Positions 19,236-27,946 of a stretch of DNA of 64,000 nt are shown here, in pieces. Position numbers and translations under genes: made by a program. Numbering within the stretch: position 1 is the first letter of the stretch; every line of letters begins with the position of its first letter. The stretch lies in the NCBI GenBank assembly GCA_937928735.1, contig CALFVF010000006.1, positions 1 to 64,000 of the forward strand. Reading direction: 5' to 3'. This DNA comes from an uncultured Verrucomicrobiales bacterium (lineage in GTDB: Bacteria; Verrucomicrobiota; Verrucomicrobiia; Verrucomicrobiales; Akkermansiaceae). The notes under the pieces are model-generated. The model was not told the origin of the DNA, searched no databases, and worked only from the letters and a program-made list of their open reading frames with translations.

Positions 19236-20057
19236 ATGCCAGTACAGGGAGCATTAGAACAATACAAGGTCAAGCCAGGGGACAAAGTCAAACTAGGCGG
19301 GAAAAACACAGAGGATAAATCTCTCTACGCAGGGACAAAAGAAGAGTCTCTGGCAGATCTAGATCTATTACGCGCAGAACTCAAAGAACTCCAGCACCAG
19401 CTCTATGCTCAGGATAAGAAAAGCCTACTTGTTGTGATACAAGCTATGGATACTGGTGGGAAAGACGGCTGCGTGAAGAGCGTCTTCGCCACAGTGGATC
19501 CACAGGGTATTATGGTGACTCCTTTCAAAAAACCCAGTGAAGAAGAACTCGCACACGACTTCCTCTGGCGCGTACACTCACAAGTCCCAAGAAACGGCCA
19601 GATCTCTGTCTTTAATCGCAGCCACTACGAGGACATCATTGCTGTGAAGGTGAAGAAACTCTATGCTGATAGTGTCTGGCAGAAGCGCTACAGACACGTT
19701 CAAGACTTCGAGCAGATGCTCGTGGACGAGGGAACAACAGTCGTTAAAATCTTTTTGAACATCTCAAAAAAAGAGCAAGGAGAGCGCCTTCAAGCTCGCT
19801 TGGATAATCCCGATAAGCACTGGAAGTTTAACCCAGATGACTTACTCGACCGTGCTCGCTGGGAAGAATTCATGGATGCTTATGAAGACCTGATAGAGAA
19901 GACCTCTACAGATGATTCTCCATGGTATGTCATTCCTTCTGATAGAAAGTGGTACCGTAACCTAGCAGTCACTCGTATTCTCGTGGACACGCTCAAAGGC
20001 ATGGGACTGAGCTACCCTCAGATAGACTGGAATCCCAGTGACATGAAAATCGAATAA
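19236..20057 (+). CDS. ppk2: polyphosphate kinase 2 family protein
   Basis: 273 residues from the ATG at 19236. A TTG 36 bp upstream is the other possible start, and neither has a clear ribosome-binding site. PPK2 moves phosphate between polyphosphate and nucleotides. The Walker A loop is AMDTGGKDG, the lid region is GQISVFNRSHYEDI, and the sequence FNPDDLLDRARWEEF with YVIPSDRKWYRN near the end matches the single-domain PPK2 family. The N-terminus (YKVKPGDKVKL) is the usual PPK2 lead-in. ppk2 is divergent from ppx-ppk1 across about 150 bp, which must hold two promoters, and an esterase gene follows 9 bp after its stop. Which nucleotides it prefers cannot be read. Confidence 0.93.
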   Translation: MPVQGALEQYKVKPGDKVKLGGKNTEDKSLYAGTKEESLADLDLLRAELKELQHQLYAQDKKSLLVVIQAMDTGGKDGCVKSVFATVDPQGIMVTPFKKPSEEELAHDFLWRVHSQVPRNGQISVFNRSHYEDIIAVKVKKLYADSVWQKRYRHVQDFEQMLVDEGTTVVKIFLNISKKEQGERLQARLDNPDKHWKFNPDDLLDRARWEEFMDAYEDLIEKTSTDDSPWYVIPSDRKWYRNLAVTRILVDTLKGMGLSYPQIDWNPSDMKIE

Positions 20058-20066
20058 CCACACCCT

Positions 20067-20996
20067 ATGAAACACATCATTCTCACAGCCTGCTACTTAG
20101 CCATCACAGCTCTCCCTGTCCTGAGCCAAGATAATGCCCAGAAGGAAAAGAAAATTCCCGCTAACTTCTCCTGGTTGAACCAAGAGTCAGAGAAGCGGCT
20201 CAATAAACTCGGCGTCCCGTCTGAACATCTAAGTCACCAGAGTTATGAGAGTGATCTACTCAAAACAAACGTCGGATACTACATCTACCTGCCCAAGGGA
20301 TATACAGAAGACACCCAAAAGCGCTACCCAGTCGTCTACTACCTGCATGGCGGCCGCCCTGGGAGAGAAGGGAAGAGTCTCGTCATCTCCAAATTCGTCC
20401 ACGAAGCCATAGAAAAAGATGTGATCGAGCCCACAATCTATGTCTTTGCCAATGGCGGGCCTGTGAGCTGGTATGATTTCTCAGGAGTAGATAAAGGGCT
20501 TGCTGAGTCGACTTTCACTCAAGAACTCATCCCCCACATTGACGCGCAATACCGAACAATTGCGAAGCGCGAAGGCAGAGGCATCGAAGGCTTTAGCCAA
20601 GGGGGGCGGGGCACGACACGCTTCTGGTTAAAGCATCCAGAGCTATTTATCTCAGCAGCACCCGGAGGCTCAGGATACGGGCCTGAGATGCACATTCGTG
20701 ACAATGAAGGCCTCGAGAAAAACGGCACAAGAATCTCTCCAAGTACCAATAATGCTTGGGACTTGCTAGACGAATACGCCAAAGACACATCTGGTGCCAA
20801 GATCGAGCCCTTATTCTGGGTAGGGTCAAAAGGCTTTAATTACGAAACCAACCTACTCTTCATGGAAACTATGAAAACACTAGGTTTAACCCACCAAAAG
20901 GTCATTGCAAAAGACATCGATCACAATGCCTCAAAGATTTATGAACTTCATGGTGAAACTATTATGAAATACCACCAAGCGCGCTTCCAGCGCTAG
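20067..20996 (+). CDS. exported esterase, alpha/beta-hydrolase fold
   Basis: 309 residues with a signal peptide (residues 1-20, ILTACYLAITALPVLS). The esterase-D/putative-esterase fold is shown by YPVVYYLHGGRPGREGKS (oxyanion region), the nucleophile elbow GFSQGGRGT (Ser in GFSQG) and DHNASKIYELHGE, which may provide the catalytic His. Such enzymes in Verrucomicrobia remove acyl or feruloyl groups from polysaccharides or cleave siderophore esters. It starts 9 bp after ppk2 and is convergent with a sulfatase gene. The 9-bp spacing says co-transcription with ppk2, but the two jobs seem unrelated. Confidence 0.87.
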   Translation: MKHIILTACYLAITALPVLSQDNAQKEKKIPANFSWLNQESEKRLNKLGVPSEHLSHQSYESDLLKTNVGYYIYLPKGYTEDTQKRYPVVYYLHGGRPGREGKSLVISKFVHEAIEKDVIEPTIYVFANGGPVSWYDFSGVDKGLAESTFTQELIPHIDAQYRTIAKREGRGIEGFSQGGRGTTRFWLKHPELFISAAPGGSGYGPEMHIRDNEGLEKNGTRISPSTNNAWDLLDEYAKDTSGAKIEPLFWVGSKGFNYETNLLFMETMKTLGLTHQKVIAKDIDHNASKIYELHGETIMKYHQARFQR

Positions 20997-21045
20997 ATCG
21001 TGCAGTAGCCTATTTCCACGCAGATTGTTTACCTCACTAGTGTTA

Positions 21046-22677
21046 TTACTTTTTCTTCTTTTTAGCTTTATGGCCAGGGAGCAGAGTATTGGATTTGATT
21101 CTCGGAGCTTGCTTGCGAGAGCCAAAGAACGGTGGCTCTTTACTGACATTCTCCGCAGGAACATCGTAGTACTCGCGTAATCTATAGAGTTCATTTGTGA
21201 GTTCCTTGCGAATCACCACACTCTCTTTGGCATCATAGATGTTCTTCATTTCTGAAGGATCCGCAACTAGATCATAGAGTTCCCACTCCTCATTATTGGG
21301 GACTCCGGGGCCATAGAAGCGGATCAGCTTATGTGTTTTTGTCGAGACACCTTCATGGCGGCGCACATGATGAGACCCCGGAAACTCATGATACTGGTAA
21401 TAGAGAGAGGTGCGCCAGTCCGCAGGAGTCTGCCCCTTCATGAGTGGCACTAAGCTCTCACCTTGCATATCTGCAGGTGCCTCTACACCAGCAAGGTCGA
21501 GGAATGTTTCTGCAAAATCAATATTCTGCACCAAATCAGAATTTCGCGTACCCGCTGGCACTTTGTCAGGCCAACGCACCACAAGAGGGGTACGGTAGCT
21601 TTCCTCATACATAAAGCGCTTATCAAACCACCCGTGCTCTCCGAGGTAAAACCCTTGATCAGAGGAATACATCACAATGGTATTCTTATCCAGTCCTTGG
21701 ACTTTTAGCTCCGCAAGAATGCGGCCGATATTTTCATCCACACCAGCAATACAGCCGAAATAATCACGCATATACGCCTGATACTTCCAGCGGATGAGTG
21801 CCTTACGATCCACAGGCTGAGGAGAAGCCTCAGCTCCTTCCAGTTCTCCGAACGGGTCTTTTCCAAACTGTGCCTCGAACTCCTTTGTTCTATGCTCCCA
21901 GAGCGTCACTTTCAGATCCCTCACCAACTGCATATCACCGTGAATTTCTAACCATTGGTCATTGGCTGCAGTGGTTCTTGTCGAATAATCATCGAATAAA
22001 TTCTCTGGCTCTGGAAATGTGACATCATTAAAACGGGCACGGAATCTCTCAGCAGGAATCCAGTTTCGATGGGGAGCCTTATAGTGCACCATAAGCATAA
22101 AGGGCTCTTCTTTCTTTCGCCCCTCTTGGAGCCACTTCAGTGAGATGTCTGTGATGATGTCTGTACTGTGGCCTTCAATCTGGCGCTCTGACTCAGCATC
22201 AATGAGAACTGGGTTTTCATACTGCCCCTGACCTGGCAGCACCCGCCAATCATGGAAGCCCTGCATCTGGCCTTTTAAATGGATCTTACCAAATAAAGCT
22301 GTCTGATAGCCATTACTCTGGAGTACTTTCTGAAACTGCTGCTGATCGTGGTTAAACTCATCGAGATTAGTGAGTTTGTTATTTTTATGGCTGTGTTTTC
22401 CAGTGAGCAGAGTCGCGCGAGATGGGGCACAGATCGAGTTGCCGACATAGGCACGATCAAAGATCATACCCTCTGCGGCGAGTTTATCGATATTGGGAGT
22501 CGGATTGAGTGGCTGGAAGCGGCTATTGTACGCTCCAATAGCATTCGGCGCGTGGTCATCGGTGAATATCCAGACAATATTAGGTGTCGTTGTTTCCTTT
22601 TCTGCCGCGCTTAGTGAGCTAGGTATGGCAAAGCAGGGTAGGAGTAAAAACCGAAACATTTGAGAATAGTGAAGCAT
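21046..22677 (-). CDS. secreted sulfatase (formylglycine type)
   Basis: 543 residues. A signal peptide is at residues 1-23. The metal-binding start NIVWIFTDDHAPNAIGAY is followed by the sulfatase signature CAPSRATLLTGKH (Cys to formylglycine). SSDQGFYLGEHGWFDKRFMYEES and NIDFAETFLDLAGV are further family motifs. The combination resembles the N-acetylglucosamine-6-sulfatase/choline-sulfatase-like group, and the substrate is not decidable. The last 20 residues are strongly basic (GHKAKKKKK). A single gene, convergent with the esterase upstream and read away from the alpha/beta hydrolase at 22780. Confidence 0.94.
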   Translation of the reverse strand: MLHYSQMFRFLLLPCFAIPSSLSAAEKETTTPNIVWIFTDDHAPNAIGAYNSRFQPLNPTPNIDKLAAEGMIFDRAYVGNSICAPSRATLLTGKHSHKNNKLTNLDEFNHDQQQFQKVLQSNGYQTALFGKIHLKGQMQGFHDWRVLPGQGQYENPVLIDAESERQIEGHSTDIITDISLKWLQEGRKKEEPFMLMVHYKAPHRNWIPAERFRARFNDVTFPEPENLFDDYSTRTTAANDQWLEIHGDMQLVRDLKVTLWEHRTKEFEAQFGKDPFGELEGAEASPQPVDRKALIRWKYQAYMRDYFGCIAGVDENIGRILAELKVQGLDKNTIVMYSSDQGFYLGEHGWFDKRFMYEESYRTPLVVRWPDKVPAGTRNSDLVQNIDFAETFLDLAGVEAPADMQGESLVPLMKGQTPADWRTSLYYQYHEFPGSHHVRRHEGVSTKTHKLIRFYGPGVPNNEEWELYDLVADPSEMKNIYDAKESVVIRKELTNELYRLREYYDVPAENVSKEPPFFGSRKQAPRIKSNTLLPGHKAKKKKK

Positions 22678-22779
22678 AGATAGAGCGTAGATAGAGAGTG
22701 TTACGTGTAAGTGTACGCAAGCCAGTCTAGTGCTATTTCACACGAATGAGCTAGAAGAATTATTTGTAACGTCACGCGT

Positions 22780-23619
22780 CTACTGCACAGCATCAGAGCG
22801 AGAAGCTGATACACGAGCAGTGAACCGCAGCATCTGGTCAAAAATCCGCGCGTGCTCGCGCACAAACATATCATTATGGCCTGATCCCTCCAGCGTAATT
22901 AGCTCCTTAGGGCCAGGATGGCGCTTTATCAGCTCTACACTATGTCGGTAGGGAATCACACGGTCTTCATCACCGTGAAAAATAAGTAAAGGCGAGCCTA
23001 TAGCGTGTATTTTCTCCTGATTGATGAACTGATCCCGCGGATAGATAGGAAAGCCGACAGCCACTCGGTAAATACTCGTAAATGGCGAGAGGAGAATGAC
23101 ACCAGATTCTTCGACCTCCCTCGCCAACTCAACGGCAGCCCCAGTACCAATGGACTGGCCAACGATGATAATGTTCTTAGCAGGAATTCCTTTATTCTCT
23201 GTCAAATCCCGCCAAGCTGCTCGCGCATTCTCGTAGCAGCCTTCTTCATCTGGAGAGCCTTCACTGAGGCCGTAGCCCGGATAATCGTAAGCATAAAGGC
23301 CCAAACCATATTCACTGAGTGCCTCTGCGTAATCAATCAGGGCACTGATATCATGCGCATTTCCATGATTCCACAAAAAGACAGCCTTACCAGACTGAGG
23401 GGCTGAGTAGATCGCCGCGACTTTCTGTCCAGTCGAATTCTTAGTGAAGCACAAGAGCGGGAGGTCACTTTGGTAAGGAGAGGGGGGTAAGAATAAAAGA
23501 TGATTGGAAAAGAAGAGAGCGATCACCCCCAGAGCGAGATAAATAAAGCCAATCGAGTAAAAGGGGCGCCTCCAGCTCCATGTACCAAACAGTAGGGTCT
23601 TCCATTTCATAGATACCAA
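22780..23619 (-). CDS. membrane-anchored alpha/beta hydrolase
   Basis: 279 residues. A single N-terminal hydrophobic helix (about residues 20-40, FIYLALGVIALFFSNHLLF) should anchor the protein or act as an uncleaved signal. The hydrolase core shows the HGNAHD oxyanion region (about 85), YDYPGYGLSEG, the nucleophile elbow GQSIGTG (Ser), the acid in HGDEDRVIP and the His in GSGHNDMF. It resembles the ABHD17/YfhR-like group of serine hydrolases. No operon partner: the nearest genes are a sulfatase in the same direction (103 bp beyond its stop) and pgi (134 bp before its start). Confidence 0.85.
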   Translation of the reverse strand: MVSMKWKTLLFGTWSWRRPFYSIGFIYLALGVIALFFSNHLLFLPPSPYQSDLPLLCFTKNSTGQKVAAIYSAPQSGKAVFLWNHGNAHDISALIDYAEALSEYGLGLYAYDYPGYGLSEGSPDEEGCYENARAAWRDLTENKGIPAKNIIIVGQSIGTGAAVELAREVEESGVILLSPFTSIYRVAVGFPIYPRDQFINQEKIHAIGSPLLIFHGDEDRVIPYRHSVELIKRHPGPKELITLEGSGHNDMFVREHARIFDQMLRFTARVSASRSDAVQ

Positions 23620-23663
23620 TAAGTTCTACAGGAAACTAACGTTTAGTGACAGACATTTATGAG

Positions 23664-23683
23664 TTATTCGCAGATTATTCACA
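23664..23683 (+). promoter_or_regulatory. two adjacent DnaA-box-like sites
   Basis: TTATTCGCA at 23664-23672 and TTATTCACA at 23675-23683 lie 2 bp apart on the same strand, in the gap between pgi and the hydrolase gene. The second fits the TTATNCACA consensus exactly, the first with one mismatch. They lie upstream of the hydrolase start codon (23619), downstream of pgi and its terminator. Confidence 0.45.
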
Positions 23684-23697
23684 GTTTATTTAACTGT

Positions 23698-23729
23698 AAA
23701 AAAGCGCACAAGTCACTTAACTTGTGCGC
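23698..23729 (-). terminator. rho-independent terminator of pgi
   Basis: Read on the minus strand, a perfect 10-bp stem (GCGCACAAGT at 23704-23713 paired with ACTTGTGCGC at 23720-23729), a 6-base loop and a run of six T follow the pgi stop codon by about 23 bp. This is a textbook hairpin-plus-T-run. Confidence 0.85.
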
Positions 23730-23752
23730 CTTGAGATTTGTTTAAAATTCAA

Positions 23753-25306
23753 TTATAGGCTAAAGGTATCCTCAGCAGGGCTAGAACCTTCTGACTGGAT
23801 CGCTTCACCATTATTGGCGAGGTGCACGAGGCAGTGATACACCTCCTCAGGGTCAGCACTTAGTGACTCAGCGACATCTTCTGAGCGTTTCGCACTACTG
23901 GTTAAATTACCGCGGACTTGATTGAGTAGCTCGAGGAAAGACCCCGCAGCCTTCTTGCCAGCTTCCACACCTGGCTGGTGATACGCATTGATATTCACCA
24001 ATGAAGCGTAGAATGAAACGGCACGCTCGAAGAGAGCAATCAGAGTCCCCAGTGAATGAGGTGTCACTTCCTGAATAGAAATAGTCACAGACTTACGGCC
24101 AGACTCGTAGAGAGCCTTACGGGTGCCTCTTAAAAATCCTTGGAGGAAATCTCCTGAGGAGAAAGAAGGTTCGACCTCAATACTTGAGCCATCACGGCCT
24201 TTTCTGACCTCAATAAAGGTCGCAAAGAAATTCGCCACACCATCGCGCAGCTGCTGCACGTAGGCGTGCTGATCTGTCGATCCTTTATTTCCATAAACAG
24301 CTATACCTTGGTGGACGACTTTTCCATCCAGATCATGCTCCTTACCCAGAGACTCCATCACAAGTTGCTGGAGATACTTAGAGAAGAGAACTAAAGAATC
24401 CTTGTAGGGGAGAACCACCATATCTTTCTCACCTTTACCATTTCCAGCGTGGTACCAAGCTAGAGCGAGCTCCATCGCAGCATTACCTGCATCACTGCTC
24501 ACTCTGGTTTTTTGATCCATCTCTCTGGCTCCAGAAAGAAACGCATCGATATCAATGCCTTGTAGAGCTGCTGGCACAAGACCGACAGTGGACATCACAG
24601 AGGTGCGGCCACCGACCCAGTCTTCCATAGGAAAGGTGGTGATCCAGCCTTTCTGCTGTGCGTAATTATAGAGCTTCGAGTCAGTCCCCGTAATGGCCGC
24701 CGCGTGCTTGGAGAAATCAAGCCCAGCTTGTTCAAAGGCATTTTGAGCCTCCAGCATACCATTTCTGGTTTCCGCCGTACCGCCAGACTTAGAAACGACG
24801 AGCACGAGAGTCTTTGCAAGACCAGCACCAATGTTGGCAAGAACTCGGTCACAGCCCTGTGGGTCTGTATTATCAAAAAAGTAAGTGCTCAACTTAGACT
24901 CGCCGCCCAATGCCTCATAGACCAGCTGCGGCCCGAGAGCAGAACCTCCGATACCAACAATGAGTAAATTCTCAAATCGAGCACCACTCGCAGGGGCGAT
25001 CTCACCAGAATGCACGGATGCCGCAAAAGCTTTTAGCTGAGCGATCGGCTCATCCACCTGGCGCTTCAGCTCATCATTGGGAGCGAGACTAGCATCACGC
25101 AACCAGTAATGACCCACCATGCGTCCTTCATCAGGATTGGCAATTTCACCATTTTCTAGAGCCACCATGTCGTCATAAGCCTTAGCCACTTGAGGGGCTA
25201 ATTGCTCACGAAATGACGAGCTGATATCCATAAGGGATGTATCGAGACTAAATTCGAGATCCGAGTAGCGAATCGCGCTCTTTGTGTATGAAGTCCAGTT
25301 TGACAT
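23753..25306 (-). CDS. pgi: glucose-6-phosphate isomerase
   Basis: 517 residues. Catalyses glucose-6-phosphate to fructose-6-phosphate interconversion in glycolysis. Sugar-isomerase motifs are visible: NLLIVGIGGSALGPQLV (about 110), VVSKSGGTAETRN (about 172, phosphate binding), GGRTSVMSTVG (about 227), MVVLPYKDSL and the QQLVMESLGKE segment with the catalytic Glu. VYGNKGSTDQHAYVQQLRDG carries the second signature (GSTDQHA). The C-terminal His/Lys region is present (INAYHQPGVEAGKKA). It follows apt on the same strand by 20 bp, suggesting an apt-pgi transcript that ends at the hairpin just downstream. Confidence 0.96.
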   Translation of the reverse strand: MSNWTSYTKSAIRYSDLEFSLDTSLMDISSSFREQLAPQVAKAYDDMVALENGEIANPDEGRMVGHYWLRDASLAPNDELKRQVDEPIAQLKAFAASVHSGEIAPASGARFENLLIVGIGGSALGPQLVYEALGGESKLSTYFFDNTDPQGCDRVLANIGAGLAKTLVLVVSKSGGTAETRNGMLEAQNAFEQAGLDFSKHAAAITGTDSKLYNYAQQKGWITTFPMEDWVGGRTSVMSTVGLVPAALQGIDIDAFLSGAREMDQKTRVSSDAGNAAMELALAWYHAGNGKGEKDMVVLPYKDSLVLFSKYLQQLVMESLGKEHDLDGKVVHQGIAVYGNKGSTDQHAYVQQLRDGVANFFATFIEVRKGRDGSSIEVEPSFSSGDFLQGFLRGTRKALYESGRKSVTISIQEVTPHSLGTLIALFERAVSFYASLVNINAYHQPGVEAGKKAAGSFLELLNQVRGNLTSSAKRSEDVAESLSADPEEVYHCLVHLANNGEAIQSEGSSPAEDTFSL

Positions 25307-25326
25307 AAGTTGTAATATATTTAAAT

Positions 25327-25845
25327 TTAGTATGTAAGAATAGATTTTACGTTATTATCGTGTAAATTTTTCCGACCATTGAGAGCCGTGAGCTCAATGA
25401 AAAAGCGCACTCCAACGACATCCGCACCAGCAGACTGCAGTAAGGACAAGGAAGCCGCCGCCGTGCCACCAGTAGCGAGCAAATCATCAACCAAGGCAAC
25501 ACGCTCGCCAGTATTGAGAGCGTCCTTGTGCATCTCGATGACGTTCTCGCCGTACTCAAGAGCGTAACTTTCACTGTAGCACTCAGCAGGTAATTTACCT
25601 TGTTTGCGAATCGGTACAAAGCCAACACCCAAAGCCAGTGCTAGAGGCGCGCCAAAGAGAAAGCCACGAGCATCAATCCCTGCGATTTTATCCACAGATT
25701 GAGATTTTAAGCTGTCAGCGAGCAGATCAATCGCTTCTTGGAAGAGCTCAGGCTGCGCCAAAACAGGAGTAATATCTTTAAAGAGAATTCCTGGTTTAGG
25801 AAAGTCTGGAATATCTCGGATCGCATTTTTGAGTGATACTGACAT
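25327..25845 (-). CDS. apt: adenine phosphoribosyltransferase
   Basis: 172 residues, standard length. Salvages adenine with PRPP to AMP. Family motifs: the N-terminal RDIPDFPKPGILFKDITPVL, GIDARGFLFGAPLALALGVGFVPIRKQGKLP, and the PRPP loop RVALVDDLLATGGTA (about residues 113-127). It starts the apt-pgi pair. An exact DnaA-box sequence (25688-25696) falls inside the coding region and is probably chance. Confidence 0.97.
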   Translation of the reverse strand: MSVSLKNAIRDIPDFPKPGILFKDITPVLAQPELFQEAIDLLADSLKSQSVDKIAGIDARGFLFGAPLALALGVGFVPIRKQGKLPAECYSESYALEYGENVIEMHKDALNTGERVALVDDLLATGGTAAASLSLLQSAGADVVGVRFFIELTALNGRKNLHDNNVKSILTY

Positions 25846-26176
25846 GTGCTAGTGAATGAAGCTAAAGAACGCCCAGATTGCACAGTAAAAATCCAACCAA
25901 GCCAACTTCTATTTGAGTCATACAAGCTCAGAGTATTGCAAGTGGGTATTTATTTACAAAATTTTGGTCCAATTCTGAAAACAACGTCATTTTGAGCATA
26001 TTAATAACTTCACACAATATATGTAATGCGTCGTTAAGTAATTTACTTCTAGCTCAGCTTATTTCTATTTCTGTCATTCAAATTTTACTATTTGTTCTAC
26101 CCTCTTTCTAATTTCCCCATTCTAAGACGCACACATCCCCTTGACCTTATCGAGAATTCTCCGTTTAGTCTCAGCA
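25846..26176. other. gene-free divergent promoter region
   Basis: About 330 bp between apt (minus) and the lipoprotein gene (plus). AT-rich, with several T- and A-runs. Both genes must be transcribed outward from here. I see no convincing sigma-70 box pair, inverted repeat, riboswitch or small gene. Confidence 0.5.
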
Positions 26177-26686
26177 GTGAATATCCGCCATCTTTTCTTA
26201 CTACCCATTCTTATCGCCTCTCTGAATAGCTGCGCACTCCAGAGTTCCTCTGTTCCCACGAATACACTACTTGGCGGCCCGACAAGTGCTGAACGTTCGG
26301 CACAAATTGCCGCAGAGCCCAAAGGCTCCTTTTACTACGGTCGCCGCTACTATGTGAAAAAAACACGCTTCTGGGGCTACTTACGCGAACCTGGGCAATC
26401 TGCACAAACAGCCAAACTCGTGATGATGAATGAGTCAAAAGTGCGCGTACCAGATCGCTTACCGGAGAAATCCACTGGAAAGAACTACGGCTATGATACG
26501 AACTATGAATACCGTATCTATGGTCGCTACACAGGAGCTCAGGCCTACGATCCGAACTCGAATCAAATATTACCAGAATTCCAGCCCACTAGATTCGAGC
26601 TATTAGAGAATAACCCCGGTTGGCTCTTTACACCCTCTGACCGCTATAATGATCAAGCGATCACAATGCGCCCAGGTCGATTTTAA
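26177..26686 (+). CDS. small lipoprotein, unknown function
   Basis: 169 residues from a GTG at 26177. A TTG 36 bp upstream opens the same frame, but the GTG gives a clean lipoprotein signal: NIRHLFLLPILIASLNSC with lipobox LNSC. No strong Shine-Dalgarno precedes either start. The mature protein is Tyr/Arg/Gly-rich: SFYYGRRYYVKKTRFWGYLREPGQSA and YGYDTNYEYRIYGRYTGAQAYDPNSN. It ends with RPGRF. The pattern suits a cell-envelope lipoprotein linked to secretion or to the peptidoglycan surface. I do not recognise the family. No operon partner, convergent with the next gene. Confidence 0.8.
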   Translation: MNIRHLFLLPILIASLNSCALQSSSVPTNTLLGGPTSAERSAQIAAEPKGSFYYGRRYYVKKTRFWGYLREPGQSAQTAKLVMMNESKVRVPDRLPEKSTGKNYGYDTNYEYRIYGRYTGAQAYDPNSNQILPEFQPTRFELLENNPGWLFTPSDRYNDQAITMRPGRF

Positions 26687-26737
26687 ACAAGCGCACACAT
26701 CAATGGTCAGTAGCTGTCTGAATATTGGCTCTATATC

Positions 26738-27718
26738 TTACTTAAGATTTAATGCGTGAGAGCGATTTTTTTCATCACGTCTGAAAATACGGCCCACTTT
26801 CACAATACACTGTTCTCCATCGGCAATTACATTAGCGCAATCAGGTGATAGACGCTCTTTTGGTCCTGGCTCGTGTGGCTCTGAGACTGTTTTAGGGTAA
26901 TACGCACTTGCCGCTTTTAAGGGTATTTTTTTTCCGTTAATTCGAGGCATGCCAAAGCCAACGTTAACTTCTGGAATATGAGAGTTAGGTAGTTTACTCG
27001 TTGCGTAGACTTCTACAAATGCGGACATACTAGCATCAAAAGTGAAATCTTCTCCTTCAAAAAGTAAGCTTCCAATCTCTGTTCGAGTGCCTAGCTGATC
27101 ATCCTTAATCCAACATGTAAACCAAGTTGCCTCCTGACCTTTGTGTTGAACAGATCTGCTTTTAGTGATGCCCCAAGTGTATTCCCCTTTCTCCCACTGA
27201 TAAGGCCGCCGCACACTAGCAAATTCACCTTCATACCCAGCACTCTCTACTAGATTAGCTTTAGTCACAGTCTGAACATGATCTAGACCGATAGGAGTTT
27301 TCTGGTCACGAGACCACCGCGAAAAAATGACTCCTTTTCCAGAGTGAACTCTCTTGCCTTTTCTCATATTTTTCCAGCCATTGATGTTAGTCTGAATACC
27401 TCCATAAAATTGCATGCCATTTATTTTTGCTGAACCGCATGGCGCAATATATAAATTGTAGCTTTCAGGGACATCTCTATCAATTGTGATGTCAATTTCA
27501 AGAGACTCAAAGTTCTCAATTTTATTTTCAAAATCCCACCATATATTCGCTAGGTGCCAAGGTCTGGAATTAAGTTTTACTCCTAATGCAGAAGCTAACT
27601 CTTCAGGTGACTTTTTTTCGTCTGCAGACACTGCACATGAAAAAATATAGCTTAACAGCAGCTTAATTAAAATAAACTGACCTAGTGTCTTTTTCTTATT
27701 TAAGAGCAACTGTTTCAT
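26738..27718 (-). CDS. exported protein, unknown (possibly DUF3472-like)
   Basis: 326 residues with a hydrophobic N-terminal segment (LGQFILIKLLLSYIFSCAVSA), which could be a long signal peptide or lipoprotein signal. The mature part is beta-rich with many aromatic residues: IAPCGSAKINGMQFYGGIQT, IFSRWSRDQK, FASVRRPYQWEKGEYTWGI. The pairing of an NGMQFYGGIQ strand, an FSRWS strand and a GEYTWGI strand recalls carbohydrate-binding domains such as DUF3472, but this is from memory and weak. A single gene, convergent with the lipoprotein upstream in coordinates, with only a short gap before the next minus-strand gene. Confidence 0.75.
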   Translation of the reverse strand: MKQLLLNKKKTLGQFILIKLLLSYIFSCAVSADEKKSPEELASALGVKLNSRPWHLANIWWDFENKIENFESLEIDITIDRDVPESYNLYIAPCGSAKINGMQFYGGIQTNINGWKNMRKGKRVHSGKGVIFSRWSRDQKTPIGLDHVQTVTKANLVESAGYEGEFASVRRPYQWEKGEYTWGITKSRSVQHKGQEATWFTCWIKDDQLGTRTEIGSLLFEGEDFTFDASMSAFVEVYATSKLPNSHIPEVNVGFGMPRINGKKIPLKAASAYYPKTVSEPHEPGPKERLSPDCANVIADGEQCIVKVGRIFRRDEKNRSHALNLK

Positions 27719-27946
27719 TTTCTAGCCATGATATTATAATTCATATTAAACACTCTCACAACTAGATCTTTAGTCAATGAAATCCTAAAGTGATCTATGT
27801 ATTCGTATGATCTTACTGACCTATACCAGGCTAGCAATGACATCCCCTCACAGATCCAGTAAATTTCACTAGATCCATTGCTAAAGTTAGAAATAGATCA
27901 GAGTATGCATAATGATTGAATACTCCTAACAAGGCGTAAACAGATA

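Noticed and set aside
25688-25696. Exact DnaA box TTATCCACA inside apt
   Set aside because: Single site within coding sequence, no cluster, and a TTATCCAC run fits the codons for conserved residues, so chance is the simpler reading.
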